A DNA stretch of 64,000 bases from an uncultured Clostridia bacterium (GTDB lineage Bacteria > Bacillota > Clostridia > HGM11514): the NCBI GenBank assembly GCA_934464705.1, contig CAKSKB010000015.1, forward strand, positions 1-64,000. The letters are read 5' to 3'. Below are positions 1 to 7,414 of the stretch, one piece after another (within the stretch, counting starts at the first letter, position 1; the number at the start of each line of letters is the position of its first letter). Below the pieces are notes generated by a model, which was not told the DNA's origin, made no database searches, and worked only from the letters and a program-made list of their open reading frames with translations. The translations under genes were made by a program, and so were the position numbers.

Positions 1-698
1 GAAAGCCAAAACTTTGCACTTTCATTTTCGCCAACCCACATTCCGAGGACTTCCTTCTGTCCGTCCATATTGATTCCGATCGCGATATATACAGCCTTTT
101 TAATTATTTGTCCTTCGCTTCTGACGTGGAAGTGTATGGCGTCCATAAATACAACCGCATAGATTTCTTCAAGCGGTCTTGACTGCCATTCTCGCACTAC
201 AGGCAGTATTTTATCGGTTATCCGGCTTATGGTTGTATCGGAACAGTCTAAACCGTAAATATCCTTGATGTGAGCCTCTATATCGCTTGTGGTCATACCT
301 TTTGCATACATAGATATGATTTTTTCTTCAATATCTCCGGTCAGCGTTGTTTGGTTCTTCTTAACCAGCTGCGGCTCAAATTCACCGTCTCTGTCTCTCG
401 GCAGCACTTTAATCTCTGTTTCTCCAAAGCTTGTTTTAAGTGTCTTTTTGGAATACCCGTTACGGCTGTTTTCTCCCTCCTTGTTGCGATAATCGTATTT
501 GGTGTAACCCAATTCATCATCAAGCTCTCCGTCAAGACCGTTTTAAAGCATTTCTCCGACCATCATTTTGAATACATCTTTCAGGTCATCAAAATTTTTC
601 ACATCCGGTCCTTTCATGATGCTGCGCAAATTCTCCTTGCGTTCTTTTTCCGCTGCCCTCTCTTCGGGACTTAGTTTGTACCTTTGGATACTTGACAT
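1..698 (-). pseudogene. IS256-family (mutator type) transposase, partial, with in-frame stop
   Basis: The minus strand reads as the N-terminal half of an IS256-family transposase and runs off the left window edge. Recognisable blocks in order are DELGYTKYDYR, SRNGYSKKTLKTSFGETEI, MYAKGMTTSDIEAHIKDIYG, VVFMDAIHFHVRSEGQ (first catalytic Asp of the DDE site) and NMDGQKEVLGMWVGENES. Codon 52 is TAA (543-545), between EML and NGLDGELDDELGY, where the family normally reads straight through, so a CAA or GAA to TAA change is likely. Translation from the ATG at 698 would stop there. The rest of the frame is undamaged, suggesting recent inactivation. The 3' half and both terminal inverted repeats are not visible. 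Confidence 0.85.
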
Positions 699-700
699 TC

Positions 701-835
701 GGAAATCTTATAAGTGTTATTATTTCGTATCTGATTTATGCAGTCGGTGAGATAGTTGACAATACAGCCGCAACTGCTTCTAATTCGGAAGAGATTGTTA
801 AGAAACTTCAAAATTCAAATTCAAGTGAACAGTAA
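701..835 (+). pseudogene. C-terminal remnant of an unidentified gene beside the transposase
   Basis: An open plus-strand frame ends at TAA 833-835 and reads GNLISVIISYLIYAVGEIV then DNTAATASNSEEIVKKLQ. It has a hydrophobic segment followed by a charged tail, as in the C-terminus of a small membrane protein. It has no start codon of its own and abuts the transposase start on the opposite strand, so it is probably the 3' end of a gene broken by the insertion. The exact element boundary cannot be placed and the family is not recognised. Confidence 0.4.
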
Positions 836-840
836 CATTG

Positions 841-869
841 AATCGCCGCCCCTCATCGGGGCGGCGATT
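841..869. terminator. bidirectional intrinsic terminator after sigK
   Basis: A 12-bp perfect stem (AATCGCCGCCCC / GGGGCGGCGATT) with a short loop lies between the sigK stop codon and the broken gene end. It probably ends transcripts from both sides, although U-runs are weak. Confidence 0.7.
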
Positions 870-1558
870 CAGGCTTCATCAAATGCTTCGCGCAGTTTTT
901 CGACTGCGCGTTTTTCTATTCTTGAAACATAGGAACGGGAAATATCAAGAACCTCCGCAACTTCACGCTGCGGCCATTCTCTGCCGTCGGTAAGTCCGTA
1001 GCGAAGCTCAATAATCGTTTTTTCCCTGCCGCTGAGCACTTTATTGATAAGGGAACGCAGCTTTTTTATGTCGAACCTCAGCTCAACATCGCCGTAGACC
1101 TCCTCGCTGTCGGTTTCGAGAATCTCCATATATGTCATCTCTCCTCCTCCCCTGCCGCTCTTTATCGGCTCGTAAAGAGAAACCTCGCTCTGCAGTTTCT
1201 TTTCCGCTCTCAGAACCATAAGCACTTCGTTTTCAATGCACCTTGCAGCATATGTCGCAAGGCGCGTTCCCTTGCTGTTTTTGTACGATTCAACCGCTTT
1301 TATAAGCCCGATTGTGCCTATGGAAATCAAATCATCCATATCCTTGCCGCTCGTTATATATTTTTTTACAACATGAACCACAAGCCGTAAATTGTGTTCA
1401 ATAAGCAAATCACGCTTTGAGCGGTCGCCCGCAAGATATTCCTCGATATAGCGCCGCTCGGTTTCCTCGTCAAGCGCCTTCGGAAACGAATTCGGATTAA
1501 CTATATATCCCGCTAAGAAAAAGAGGTTGCCGAGAACCGTCAGAATAAATGTAAGCAT
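869..1558 (-). CDS. sigK: RNA polymerase sporulation sigma factor SigK (pro-sigma K)
   Basis: Late mother-cell sigma factor. Region 2 shows NLRLVVHVVKKY, GKDMDDLISIGTIGLIKAV and GTRLATYAARCIENEVLM; region 4 shows GREKTIIELRYGL and the helix-turn-helix QREVAEVLDISRSYVSRIE. Starting at ATG 1558 gives 229 aa with a hydrophobic N-terminus (MLTFILTVLGNLFFLAGY) preceding NPNSFPKAL, which resembles the Bacillus pro-sequence that is cleaved on activation. The ribosome binding site GGGGGG lies 8 bases before this ATG. An in-frame TTG at 1612 would add 18 residues. The gene is uninterrupted, with no skin-like element. A strong hairpin covers the ribosome binding site (see 1563-1599). Confidence 0.93.
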   Translation of the reverse strand: MLTFILTVLGNLFFLAGYIVNPNSFPKALDEETERRYIEEYLAGDRSKRDLLIEHNLRLVVHVVKKYITSGKDMDDLISIGTIGLIKAVESYKNSKGTRLATYAARCIENEVLMVLRAEKKLQSEVSLYEPIKSGRGGGEMTYMEILETDSEEVYGDVELRFDIKKLRSLINKVLSGREKTIIELRYGLTDGREWPQREVAEVLDISRSYVSRIEKRAVEKLREAFDEA

Positions 1559-1562
1559 AAAA

Positions 1563-1599
1563 ATCCCCCCCTCGTAAAGATTATTTACGAAGGGGGGAT
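1563..1599 (-). promoter_or_regulatory. 16-bp hairpin sequestering the sigK ribosome binding site
   Basis: On the transcribed strand a 16-base arm starting AUCCCCCC pairs completely (one G.U) with a 3' arm ending GGGGGGAU around a 5-base loop. The G-run is the sigK Shine-Dalgarno, and the stem is followed by five U residues directly before the ATG. It could act as a translation-blocking helix or as a terminator-like attenuator. Function is inferred from structure only. Confidence 0.6.
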
Positions 1600-1629
1600 A
1601 ATATGAATACAATTATTTAGTCCAATCTT

Positions 1630-1694
1630 TGCCCTGTTACAAAACTTTCATCATGTTCTGAATACATGACGAAAGTTTTGTATTCCTTTGGGCA
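1630..1694. repeat. imperfect inverted repeat upstream of sigK
   Basis: Two 18-base arms (1639-1656 and 1664-1681; ACAAAACTTTCATCATGT against its near-perfect complement) enclose a 7-base loop. They are nested in a second short pair, TGCCC/GGGCA, at the outer ends. The repeat lies between the sigK start and the 3' end of the glycosylase-like gene. It may be a palindromic mobile remnant, a terminator without a U-run, or a regulatory site. Confidence 0.5.
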
Positions 1695-1724
1695 GGTAAC
1701 AAGCCAACAGTTTATTTTTTACAT

Positions 1725-2378
1725 TTAATACAAGCTATATATTGATTTTATTTTGTTTATGCATTCAACTGCACCTCCATGAGCAGGATGTCTGATATAG
1801 AAGCTTTCTTCAGCCTTAAACATCCTATTCAATTCCATATTGGAAAGGCAATAAAAGGCATTTCTACCTATTGTGTAAATGCTTTTTATATTAAACAGGC
1901 TTAATAATTTGTATATACATGGCATTCCTATTTGCTTGATTTCATTTTTATCAGGTTGACGATTACTGAATTTATTACCATTGTTAAAAGGATGAAAAGG
2001 AAAAGCGTTCCACAATAAAGGCAAAGAATTTCCGCTGTTTGATACAATTTTTAAAGCATCCCATATTGCTTTGGACGATATTTCCTTTTGATTACCGGAT
2101 ATATAATATCTGCCTTTTCCCGGTATAAACGAATATTCATTACTGATTAGCACTCTTTCGTCTGTAAAAGGAATACCGGTAATTCCGCACCCAAGATATC
2201 CAGGCGCTTCACCTACGAATAACACTTTCGGATTTTGTTTTTGCATTTCTTCAAGGTATATTTTCAGATTGCTTCTCTTTTTTTCGTTGCGATATATGTT
2301 TTCGTAATTTTCAGTATCGTAAAAACCGGATAAAAATTCGATAAAATCTTTAACCATCAACCTTTTCATTGAATTCAT
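1725..2378 (-). CDS. uracil-DNA glycosylase superfamily protein
   Basis: 217 aa. The N-terminal third carries VLFVGEAPGYLGCGITGIPF, matching the GEAPG water-activating/uracil-binding motif of the family 4/5-like uracil-DNA glycosylases. The middle has LPLLWNAFPFHP, and near the C-terminus IRHPAHGGA is in the place of the HPSP minor-groove loop. The Fe-S cluster cysteines of classical family 4 enzymes are not obvious, so it is best called a superfamily member. It probably excises damaged bases in the cytoplasm, but substrate is not predictable. An AGAGGA ribosome binding site precedes the ATG at 2378. It stands alone between sigK and a lipoprotein gene. Confidence 0.75.
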   Translation of the reverse strand: MNSMKRLMVKDFIEFLSGFYDTENYENIYRNEKKRSNLKIYLEEMQKQNPKVLFVGEAPGYLGCGITGIPFTDERVLISNEYSFIPGKGRYYISGNQKEISSKAIWDALKIVSNSGNSLPLLWNAFPFHPFNNGNKFSNRQPDKNEIKQIGMPCIYKLLSLFNIKSIYTIGRNAFYCLSNMELNRMFKAEESFYIRHPAHGGAVECINKIKSIYSLY

Positions 2379-2397
2379 AGTATAATCCTCTTTAATT

Positions 2398-3213
2398 TTA
2401 CTGATTTATTTCTATTTTATCAGCTATAATTAATGGTTTTGGATTAAGTTTACCGTTGAGTCCGTTTGATGTACCATATATAGTTACCATATCATCTTGC
2501 AATATTCGAGAAGATAAAATTGAAGGATTATACTCTACATGTATAATATCCTCTGTATAATATTCTTCCATACCCATTACAGGTGAACGCCTTGTTGCTA
2601 CAGAAATCGTATCATAATCATGAACATTAAAAACACTACCATAGAATTTTACTTTTTTTCCCATGTAATCATCGGGAGTGCGTACTAATTGGTCGTATGT
2701 TATCCCTGTTTCATATCCGATTCTTTCTTCCTCCGCTTTTTTCTCTGCCGCAATTCGTTCCTCTTCGGCCTTCTTTTCAGCAGCTATTCTGTCTTCCTCT
2801 GCCTTTTTTTCTGCAGCTATTTTTGCTTCTTCCTCAGCTTTTTGGCGTTCTTCTATATCTGTTTCATTTTCGGTTACGGTGATATAACATCTGCGTTCCT
2901 CACCGTTTGAAGACGAAATAACAACTGTTGCTTCGCCTACATTAGCTGCCGAAAACTCCTTTTTTAGAGTGTTTTGTTTAGCCGTTACCGGAACTACGGC
3001 ATTATTATCGGATGATGTTATTGACCATGAAACAGTTTTATCCTCTGCATCATCCGGAAAAATCGTTGCTGTAAGAGTAAAGTTTTCTCCATGAACAACC
3101 TCTAATTTAGTCTTATCTAAAGTAATTGATTCAACTTCTTTCGTACAGCCGACCGCTCCAACAGCAAGTCCTGCTATTAGCACTAACGCTGCAAGTCTTT
3201 TGTAAATTTTCAT
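2398..3213 (-). CDS. secreted lipoprotein with Ig-like domain, charged coiled coil and C-terminal beta domain
   Basis: 271 aa from ATG 3213, chosen because AGAAGGGA lies 9 bases upstream; a longer frame to 3264 has no such site. A lipobox (LAVGAVGC) predicts lipidation near residue 23. Next is a BIG2-like Ig domain (SITLDKTKLEVVHGENFTL ... TVSWSI), then a nearly perfect repeat of EEERIAAEKKA heptad-like units forming a charged helix of about 55 residues. It ends in a domain starting YDQLVRTPDDYMGKKVKFYG, which resembles an OB-fold-like nucleic-acid or ligand-binding domain found in other Clostridia lipoproteins. It is probably surface exposed; the role is unknown. Confidence 0.75.
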   Translation of the reverse strand: MKIYKRLAALVLIAGLAVGAVGCTKEVESITLDKTKLEVVHGENFTLTATIFPDDAEDKTVSWSITSSDNNAVVPVTAKQNTLKKEFSAANVGEATVVISSSNGEERRCYITVTENETDIEERQKAEEEAKIAAEKKAEEDRIAAEKKAEEERIAAEKKAEEERIGYETGITYDQLVRTPDDYMGKKVKFYGSVFNVHDYDTISVATRRSPVMGMEEYYTEDIIHVEYNPSILSSRILQDDMVTIYGTSNGLNGKLNPKPLIIADKIEINQ

Positions 3214-3424
3214 AAATTTTATTCCCTTCTCAATTTTTCTTAAATGTAGTATTTCAAAGTACATTTTTTGTTAACTTCCCCGCAAAAGCATTATATCACC
3301 CCCAACATTTCACTTATTTCCTTTATTATACCATGGAATTTTGTTATTGTCAATTAAATTTATCTAAAAAGATAATGAATTATCACAAATGATAAGATAA
3401 TATTAAGTGTATGAGGTGATTACT

Positions 3425-3736
3425 ATGGAAAAAACTATGCATGATTTTCCGAACAGATTAAAAGGACTCCGTAATAAATTAGGATACACTCAATCGGATT
3501 TAGCAAAAAAATTATCTCTGACAAGGGCAAGCATAAACGCTTGGGAAATGGGGCTTTCCGCTCCGTCAACACCTTTTTTGGTTGAATTGTCACGGATTTT
3601 TCATGTCACAACAGATTATCTGCTTGGGCTTGACGATTGCATAACTATACGCACAAATGACCTTTCCGAGCGGGAAATATCCGCTATACTGAACACGGTT
3701 GAGGCCTTTTACGATGCTCATGATAAACACCGTTAA
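3425..3736 (+). CDS. XRE-family transcriptional regulator
   Basis: 103 aa. The helix-turn-helix occupies about residues 10-65 (LKGLRNKLGYTQSDLAKKLS ... RASINAWEMGLSAPS), followed by the typical FHVTTDYLLGLDD ending. The ATG at 3425 is preferred over an earlier in-frame ATG at 3407 because GAGGTGAT lies 7 bases before it. It is divergent from the lipoprotein gene and shares its AT-rich intergenic region, so it could control that gene, though this is inference. Confidence 0.85.
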   Translation: MEKTMHDFPNRLKGLRNKLGYTQSDLAKKLSLTRASINAWEMGLSAPSTPFLVELSRIFHVTTDYLLGLDDCITIRTNDLSEREISAILNTVEAFYDAHDKHR

Positions 3737-3753
3737 CCGATAAAAAGCAGAAA

Positions 3754-3787
3754 AAAGGATATACTCCGAAATCGGGGTATATCCTTT
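3754..3787. terminator. bidirectional terminator
   Basis: AAAGGATATACTCCG pairs with CGGGGTATATCCTTT around AAAT, flanked by A and T tracts on both sides. It serves the convergent XRE and LtaS-like genes. Confidence 0.85.
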
Positions 3788-3797
3788 GTTTGAACAA

Positions 3798-5693
3798 TTA
3801 TTTTTCCGAATATTTTTTGCCGTATATCAAATCATACTGAACAATCTTATATGCAAAGGTTGTGGCCCAATCCTCGTCCGATATATTGTCAACCGTTTCG
3901 AACGCCGAATTTTTGACAACAAACTGCGAGTAAACCGGATATTTTTCGTAAAACTCATCGAACAAAAAGTAAAACCACGGAACCGACTTGAAATTTGCAA
4001 GCCTCATCGTAAGCATCGAAAGCGTTTGGGGACTCATAATTTCCGTGATGTTGTACTCGGGGCTCAAATCATAGTTCGACCAGATTATATACGGTGTTTT
4101 GAAAAGCTCCTCGTGCTTTTTGTAGTCAAATGCGCCGCCATCCTTAATCATGCCGCCGCTGACATAAGTGCTGCCCTCGTTGCCCAGGAGCGGAAGGTGG
4201 TCGCCGTACATCATGATAACAACCGGCCTCTCGGAATCCGCAAAGTATTCCGTAAGCTGCCTGAACATCCTGTCCGCGTCCCTAACGCCCTGCGTGAAAT
4301 CACGGATTCCCGAAAGCTCGTCCGCCGACAGTGTTTCGCTCGTAACCTCAATATCATGCCAGCCGTACCTCGGCTTTTCGTAATCGCCGTGGTTCTGCAT
4401 GGTTATGCTGTATATGAATATGTTGTCCTTTGTACGGCTTTCGTATTTTTTTATAATTTCGTTCGCCATCTCGTCGTCGGAAACATAAAAGCCCATATAT
4501 TCCGGGTTTTCCATATCGGAGACATCCGTAAAATTATCAAATCCCATAAAATTATACGCTTTGTTTCTGCCGTAAAAGCTTTTCTTGAATGTATGAATAG
4601 CCTCGGTCTGATACCCGTTCGCACCAAAAACACGGGCAATCGACGGCGTATCCGATGTTATTGCCTGAATATACGGATAGCAGTTAGCCGGAAGAAATAT
4701 CGTGTTAAAGCCGGTAAGGTACTCGAACTCCGGCATACAGGTTCCGCCGGCAAATACCGGGGTTATCATTTCGCCGGTATAAGTGCGTTCGGCGCCGCTT
4801 CTGTAATATTCGAGAGGATCGGCGGAGAAATGAACATCGGTAAGCTTTGTCGGGTCCCACCACGCCTCGTTCTGAATCACTATAACATCGGGTTTTACAT
4901 CGTCATAATGATAAAATTCGTTTCTGTCCTTGAATCCTTTTTTGATATCGTCAATTGCCACCTTGCTGTAACCTTCTATTTTGGGCGCAGTGAGGTCGCC
5001 CATTTTGGGGATAAACGATAAAAGTGCGCCGTTTCTGACATAGTCCTCCTTGTGGTCGGTAGCCGTAACCCACACATTGAACTTGGGCAGAATATCATAC
5101 ACAAATTTATGATTGAATCCGAAAAAGTACAAAAGAACCGAAAACGCGGCAACAGAAAGCACCACCGCAGGAATCCGAAGCTTTGGCTTGCCCGAAGGCA
5201 GCCGCCTTCCGAAAAATACAAAACCTGCCGCCACGGACAAAACAACAATCACCGCCGCAGCAATATCCGTTTTCTGCACGGGAAGCTCAACAAACGAAAC
5301 TATATTGTCAAGACTACCTGCAAGCACGAAATCCGACGGAAGCAGCGGGTCGCCCGTTATAATGCACACCACATTCACGGCGTACGAAAAAACCGAAAGC
5401 AATACCGTAACAACCGCATTCGCAATGCCGAGGCTTCTTGTAATCGCCGTAAACGCACAAAAAAGCAAAACTATAAACACCGAATTAAAAGCAATTTTGA
5501 AAAAACAGCCGTCAGACGCAAAAAACTCGTCTTTTGCAAATTCGTTGGATGTATGGATAAGCCCCATAACCGTCATCAAAAGGACGGTAAAAAGCAAAAT
5601 GCCGGCAGCGGTTTTTATCAGATTGAAATATCTGCGCCAAAAATCATTTTTATTTTTAATCTGCAATTCAAATTTTTCGATTTTTGAAAACAT
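3798..5693 (-). CDS. LTA synthase family sulfatase-fold membrane phosphotransferase
   Basis: 631 aa. About five membrane helices occupy the first 220 residues. An extracellular sulfatase-fold domain follows, from PDVIVIQNEAWWDPT (metal Glu), through FAGGTCMPEFEYLTG with the presumed catalytic Thr, to MMYGDHLPLLG (metal Asp/His). LtaS-family enzymes move glycerol phosphate from phosphatidylglycerol onto lipoteichoic acid or other glycans at the outer membrane face. Whether this paralogue makes LTA or modifies another polymer cannot be told. A TTGCAT-17-TAAAAT promoter lies just upstream. Confidence 0.88.
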   Translation of the reverse strand: MFSKIEKFELQIKNKNDFWRRYFNLIKTAAGILLFTVLLMTVMGLIHTSNEFAKDEFFASDGCFFKIAFNSVFIVLLFCAFTAITRSLGIANAVVTVLLSVFSYAVNVVCIITGDPLLPSDFVLAGSLDNIVSFVELPVQKTDIAAAVIVVLSVAAGFVFFGRRLPSGKPKLRIPAVVLSVAAFSVLLYFFGFNHKFVYDILPKFNVWVTATDHKEDYVRNGALLSFIPKMGDLTAPKIEGYSKVAIDDIKKGFKDRNEFYHYDDVKPDVIVIQNEAWWDPTKLTDVHFSADPLEYYRSGAERTYTGEMITPVFAGGTCMPEFEYLTGFNTIFLPANCYPYIQAITSDTPSIARVFGANGYQTEAIHTFKKSFYGRNKAYNFMGFDNFTDVSDMENPEYMGFYVSDDEMANEIIKKYESRTKDNIFIYSITMQNHGDYEKPRYGWHDIEVTSETLSADELSGIRDFTQGVRDADRMFRQLTEYFADSERPVVIMMYGDHLPLLGNEGSTYVSGGMIKDGGAFDYKKHEELFKTPYIIWSNYDLSPEYNITEIMSPQTLSMLTMRLANFKSVPWFYFLFDEFYEKYPVYSQFVVKNSAFETVDNISDEDWATTFAYKIVQYDLIYGKKYSEK

Positions 5694-5725
5694 TACATCA
5701 ACTCTTTAAACACAATATAAAAAGT

Positions 5726-5754
5726 ATTTTACCACAAAACCGTCAAAAATGCAA
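5726..5754 (-). promoter_or_regulatory. predicted vegetative promoter for the LtaS-like gene
   Basis: Minus-strand TTGCAT (5749-5754), 17-base spacer, TAAAAT (5726-5731), about 35 bases before the start codon. Confidence 0.55.
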
Positions 5755-5858
5755 CAGCATTAAACAAATTCTATGAATTTCCTCCAAATAAATTGTAATA
5801 AATCGTTCAACTTTTTGTGCTCATTTTGCATTTTTGGCAAAATATTTGCAAAATTGTA

Positions 5859-5887
5859 TTGACAAAACATGAATTTTTGTATATAAT
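5859..5887 (+). promoter_or_regulatory. consensus sigma-A promoter for sigH
   Basis: TTGACA (5859-5864), 17-base spacer, TATAAT (5882-5887), both boxes perfect, 33 bases before the sigH start codon. Confidence 0.85.
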
Positions 5888-5920
5888 AATAGATGACAAC
5901 TTATAAGAGAGGAATTAATA

Positions 5921-6544
5921 ATGGCAGATTCCGGACACGGCGAATTCGTCTCTATGACCGATGACGAGATTGTCAAGCTTGCAAAAGCCGATAATCTTCA
6001 CGCATTGGAATATATTCTTGAAAAATATAAAAACTTTGTTAAATCCCGCTCCCGTCCGTATTTTCTTATCGGCGCCGACCGTGAGGACATTATTCAGGAA
6101 GGTATGATTGGGCTTTACAAGGCGATAAGAGACTACGACACCGAAAAATACACCAATTTCAGGGCGTTTGCGGAAATGTGCATTACACGGCAGATTATAA
6201 CGGCGATAAAAACCGCCACAAGGCGCAAGCATATGCCGCTTAATTCCTATGTGTCGCTGAGCCACCCGGTGTTCGATGAGGAGTCGGATAAGACACTCCT
6301 TGATACCATAACCGAGCACAGCTGCCTTGACCCGGAGGAAATTATTATAAATAAAGAAGATTATACCTCCATCGGCAAAAAAATCAACGAGCTTTTAAGC
6401 CCGAAGGAAATGGAAATTCTGTCGGTTTATCTCCAGGGCAAATCATATCAGGAAATTTCGGACGAGCTCGGTATTTCGCATAAATCGATTGACAATGCGC
6501 TTCAAAGGGTTAAGCGCAAGCTTGACAAAAATATCCGTAACTAA
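5921..6544 (+). CDS. sigH: RNA polymerase sporulation sigma factor SigH
   Basis: 207 aa, the usual length. Region 2 motifs are ALEYILEKYKNFVKSRSRPYF, GADREDIIQEGMIGLYKAIRD and NFRAFAEMCITRQIITAIKT. Region 4 is LSPKEMEILSVYLQGKSYQEISDELG then SHKSIDNALQRVKRKL. SigH directs early stationary-phase and sporulation genes, including spo0A and sigF-operon promoters in relatives. A GAGAGG ribosome binding site precedes the ATG, and a perfect vegetative promoter lies upstream, so basal transcription in growth is expected. Confidence 0.95.
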   Translation: MADSGHGEFVSMTDDEIVKLAKADNLHALEYILEKYKNFVKSRSRPYFLIGADREDIIQEGMIGLYKAIRDYDTEKYTNFRAFAEMCITRQIITAIKTATRRKHMPLNSYVSLSHPVFDEESDKTLLDTITEHSCLDPEEIIINKEDYTSIGKKINELLSPKEMEILSVYLQGKSYQEISDELGISHKSIDNALQRVKRKLDKNIRN

Positions 6545-6567
6545 GCGGCAAATCTGCCGCTGATATA

Positions 6568-6631
6568 TGTCCCGAGGTACATAAAATATGTATCGGAGCC
6601 GTTTCGGTTCGGTTCAAATCCGATAGGGACA
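6568..6631 (+). ncRNA. cloverleaf-like structured RNA between sigH and the zinc-ribbon gene
   Basis: A closing helix TGTCCC/GGGACA (6568-6573 with 6626-6631) encloses three hairpins: a long one (CCGA..TACATA/TATGTA..TCGG), a short one (CCG TTT CGG), and one closed by CGG TTCAAAT CCG. The last looks like a tRNA T-arm. The overall form mimics a tRNA but is only 64 bases and has no normal anticodon arm. It may be a degenerate tRNA or a regulatory leader of the downstream gene. It is preceded by a small hairpin GCGGCA/TGCCGC at 6545-6560. Confidence 0.4.
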
Positions 6632-6658
6632 AACTATTTAAAAGCGAGGGATTTTCAA

Positions 6659-6931
6659 ATGTACGAAGACAAGACATTAACCTGTAAGGACTGCGGCGCA
6701 GAATTCGTCTTTACAGCAGGTGAACAGGAATTTTATGCTGAAAAAGGTTTGCAGAACGAACCTCAGCGCTGCAAGGAGTGCCGCATGGCTAAAAAGCGCG
6801 CATTCAACCAGAACCGCGAAATGTTCACGGCAATCTGCGCAGACTGCGGCAAAGAGGCGGTTGTTCCTTTCCAGCCTAAAACGGATAAGCCTGTTTACTG
6901 CAGCGAATGTTTTGAAAAGCATAAAGCATAA
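6659..6931 (+). CDS. zinc-ribbon domain protein (two CxxC pairs per ribbon)
   Basis: 90 aa. The first ribbon has TCKDCGAEFVFTAGEQEFYA followed by RCKECR. The second has ICADCGKEAVVPFQP followed by VYCSECF. Eight cysteines could bind two zinc ions. Such proteins are common in Firmicutes as probable zinc-ribbon proteins of unknown function, possibly nucleic-acid binding. It follows sigH and a structured leader on the same strand and ends before a terminator. Confidence 0.8.
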   Translation: MYEDKTLTCKDCGAEFVFTAGEQEFYAEKGLQNEPQRCKECRMAKKRAFNQNREMFTAICADCGKEAVVPFQPKTDKPVYCSECFEKHKA

Positions 6932-6974
6932 TCCCTCTTTGGGTATTATATATTAAGATTTTCAGAACAAATAC

Positions 6975-7003
6975 AGCCGTACCCTCTCGGGTGCGGCTTT
7001 TAA
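6975..7003 (+). terminator. intrinsic terminator
   Basis: GCCGTACCC/GGGTGCGGC stem with a TCTC loop, followed by TTTTAAATTT. Confidence 0.75.
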
Positions 7004-7352
7004 ATTTCCGAAAAAACCGGTCAACCGCAATTTGGAGGTTATTATAATTTTAGATTTTGGCAAACAGCAGTTCAAAACATGGGCATCTGATAACTTCCTT
7101 ATGTCTGCAATTCTATCACAAGCAGCATCATATAGTGACCTCAACTTATAAATGCTTTAAATTATTATACGCGCGCCGCATACGAATCCGCAAAAGATGA
7201 ATTTGACAGAATAATGGGTAGACTTACCTAAACGGGAAGAACGCATTTCCGCATAAGGTGTAAATATAAGTTTTACTGCTTTATTTACTGTTTTTGAAAG
7301 TGAAAAAATATTTAAAATATCAGAATTTACATAAATCGTATCAATTATTCAA
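7004..7352. other. long intergenic stretch with a possible gene remnant
   Basis: No complete gene is seen. A short plus-strand frame at 7151-7231 reads NALNYYTRAAYESAKDEF then DRIMGRLT and stops; it has protein-like composition but no start or ribosome binding site, so it may be the end of a lost gene. The rest is AT-rich without clear repeats. Confidence 0.3.
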
Positions 7353-7381
7353 TTTACATAACAGGGGTTTTATGCTAATAT
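7353..7381 (+). promoter_or_regulatory. predicted promoter of the glycoside-hydrolase-like gene
   Basis: TTTACA (7353-7358), 17-base spacer, TAATAT (7376-7381), 33 bases before the ATG at 7415. Confidence 0.5.
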
Positions 7382-7414
7382 TAAATTACAAAATTATTAT
7401 AAGGAGAACTGAAT

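Noticed and set aside
869..1612. Possible skin-like interruption of sigK
   Set aside because: The frame is continuous from pro-sequence to region 4 with no recombinase nearby.
2678..2910. Short plus-strand frames rich in Ser and Phe repeats
   Set aside because: Antisense of the EEERIAAEKKA repeat region of the lipoprotein.
3786..5021. 411-codon plus-strand open frame
   Set aside because: It is the antisense of the LtaS-like gene and has no recognisable protein features.
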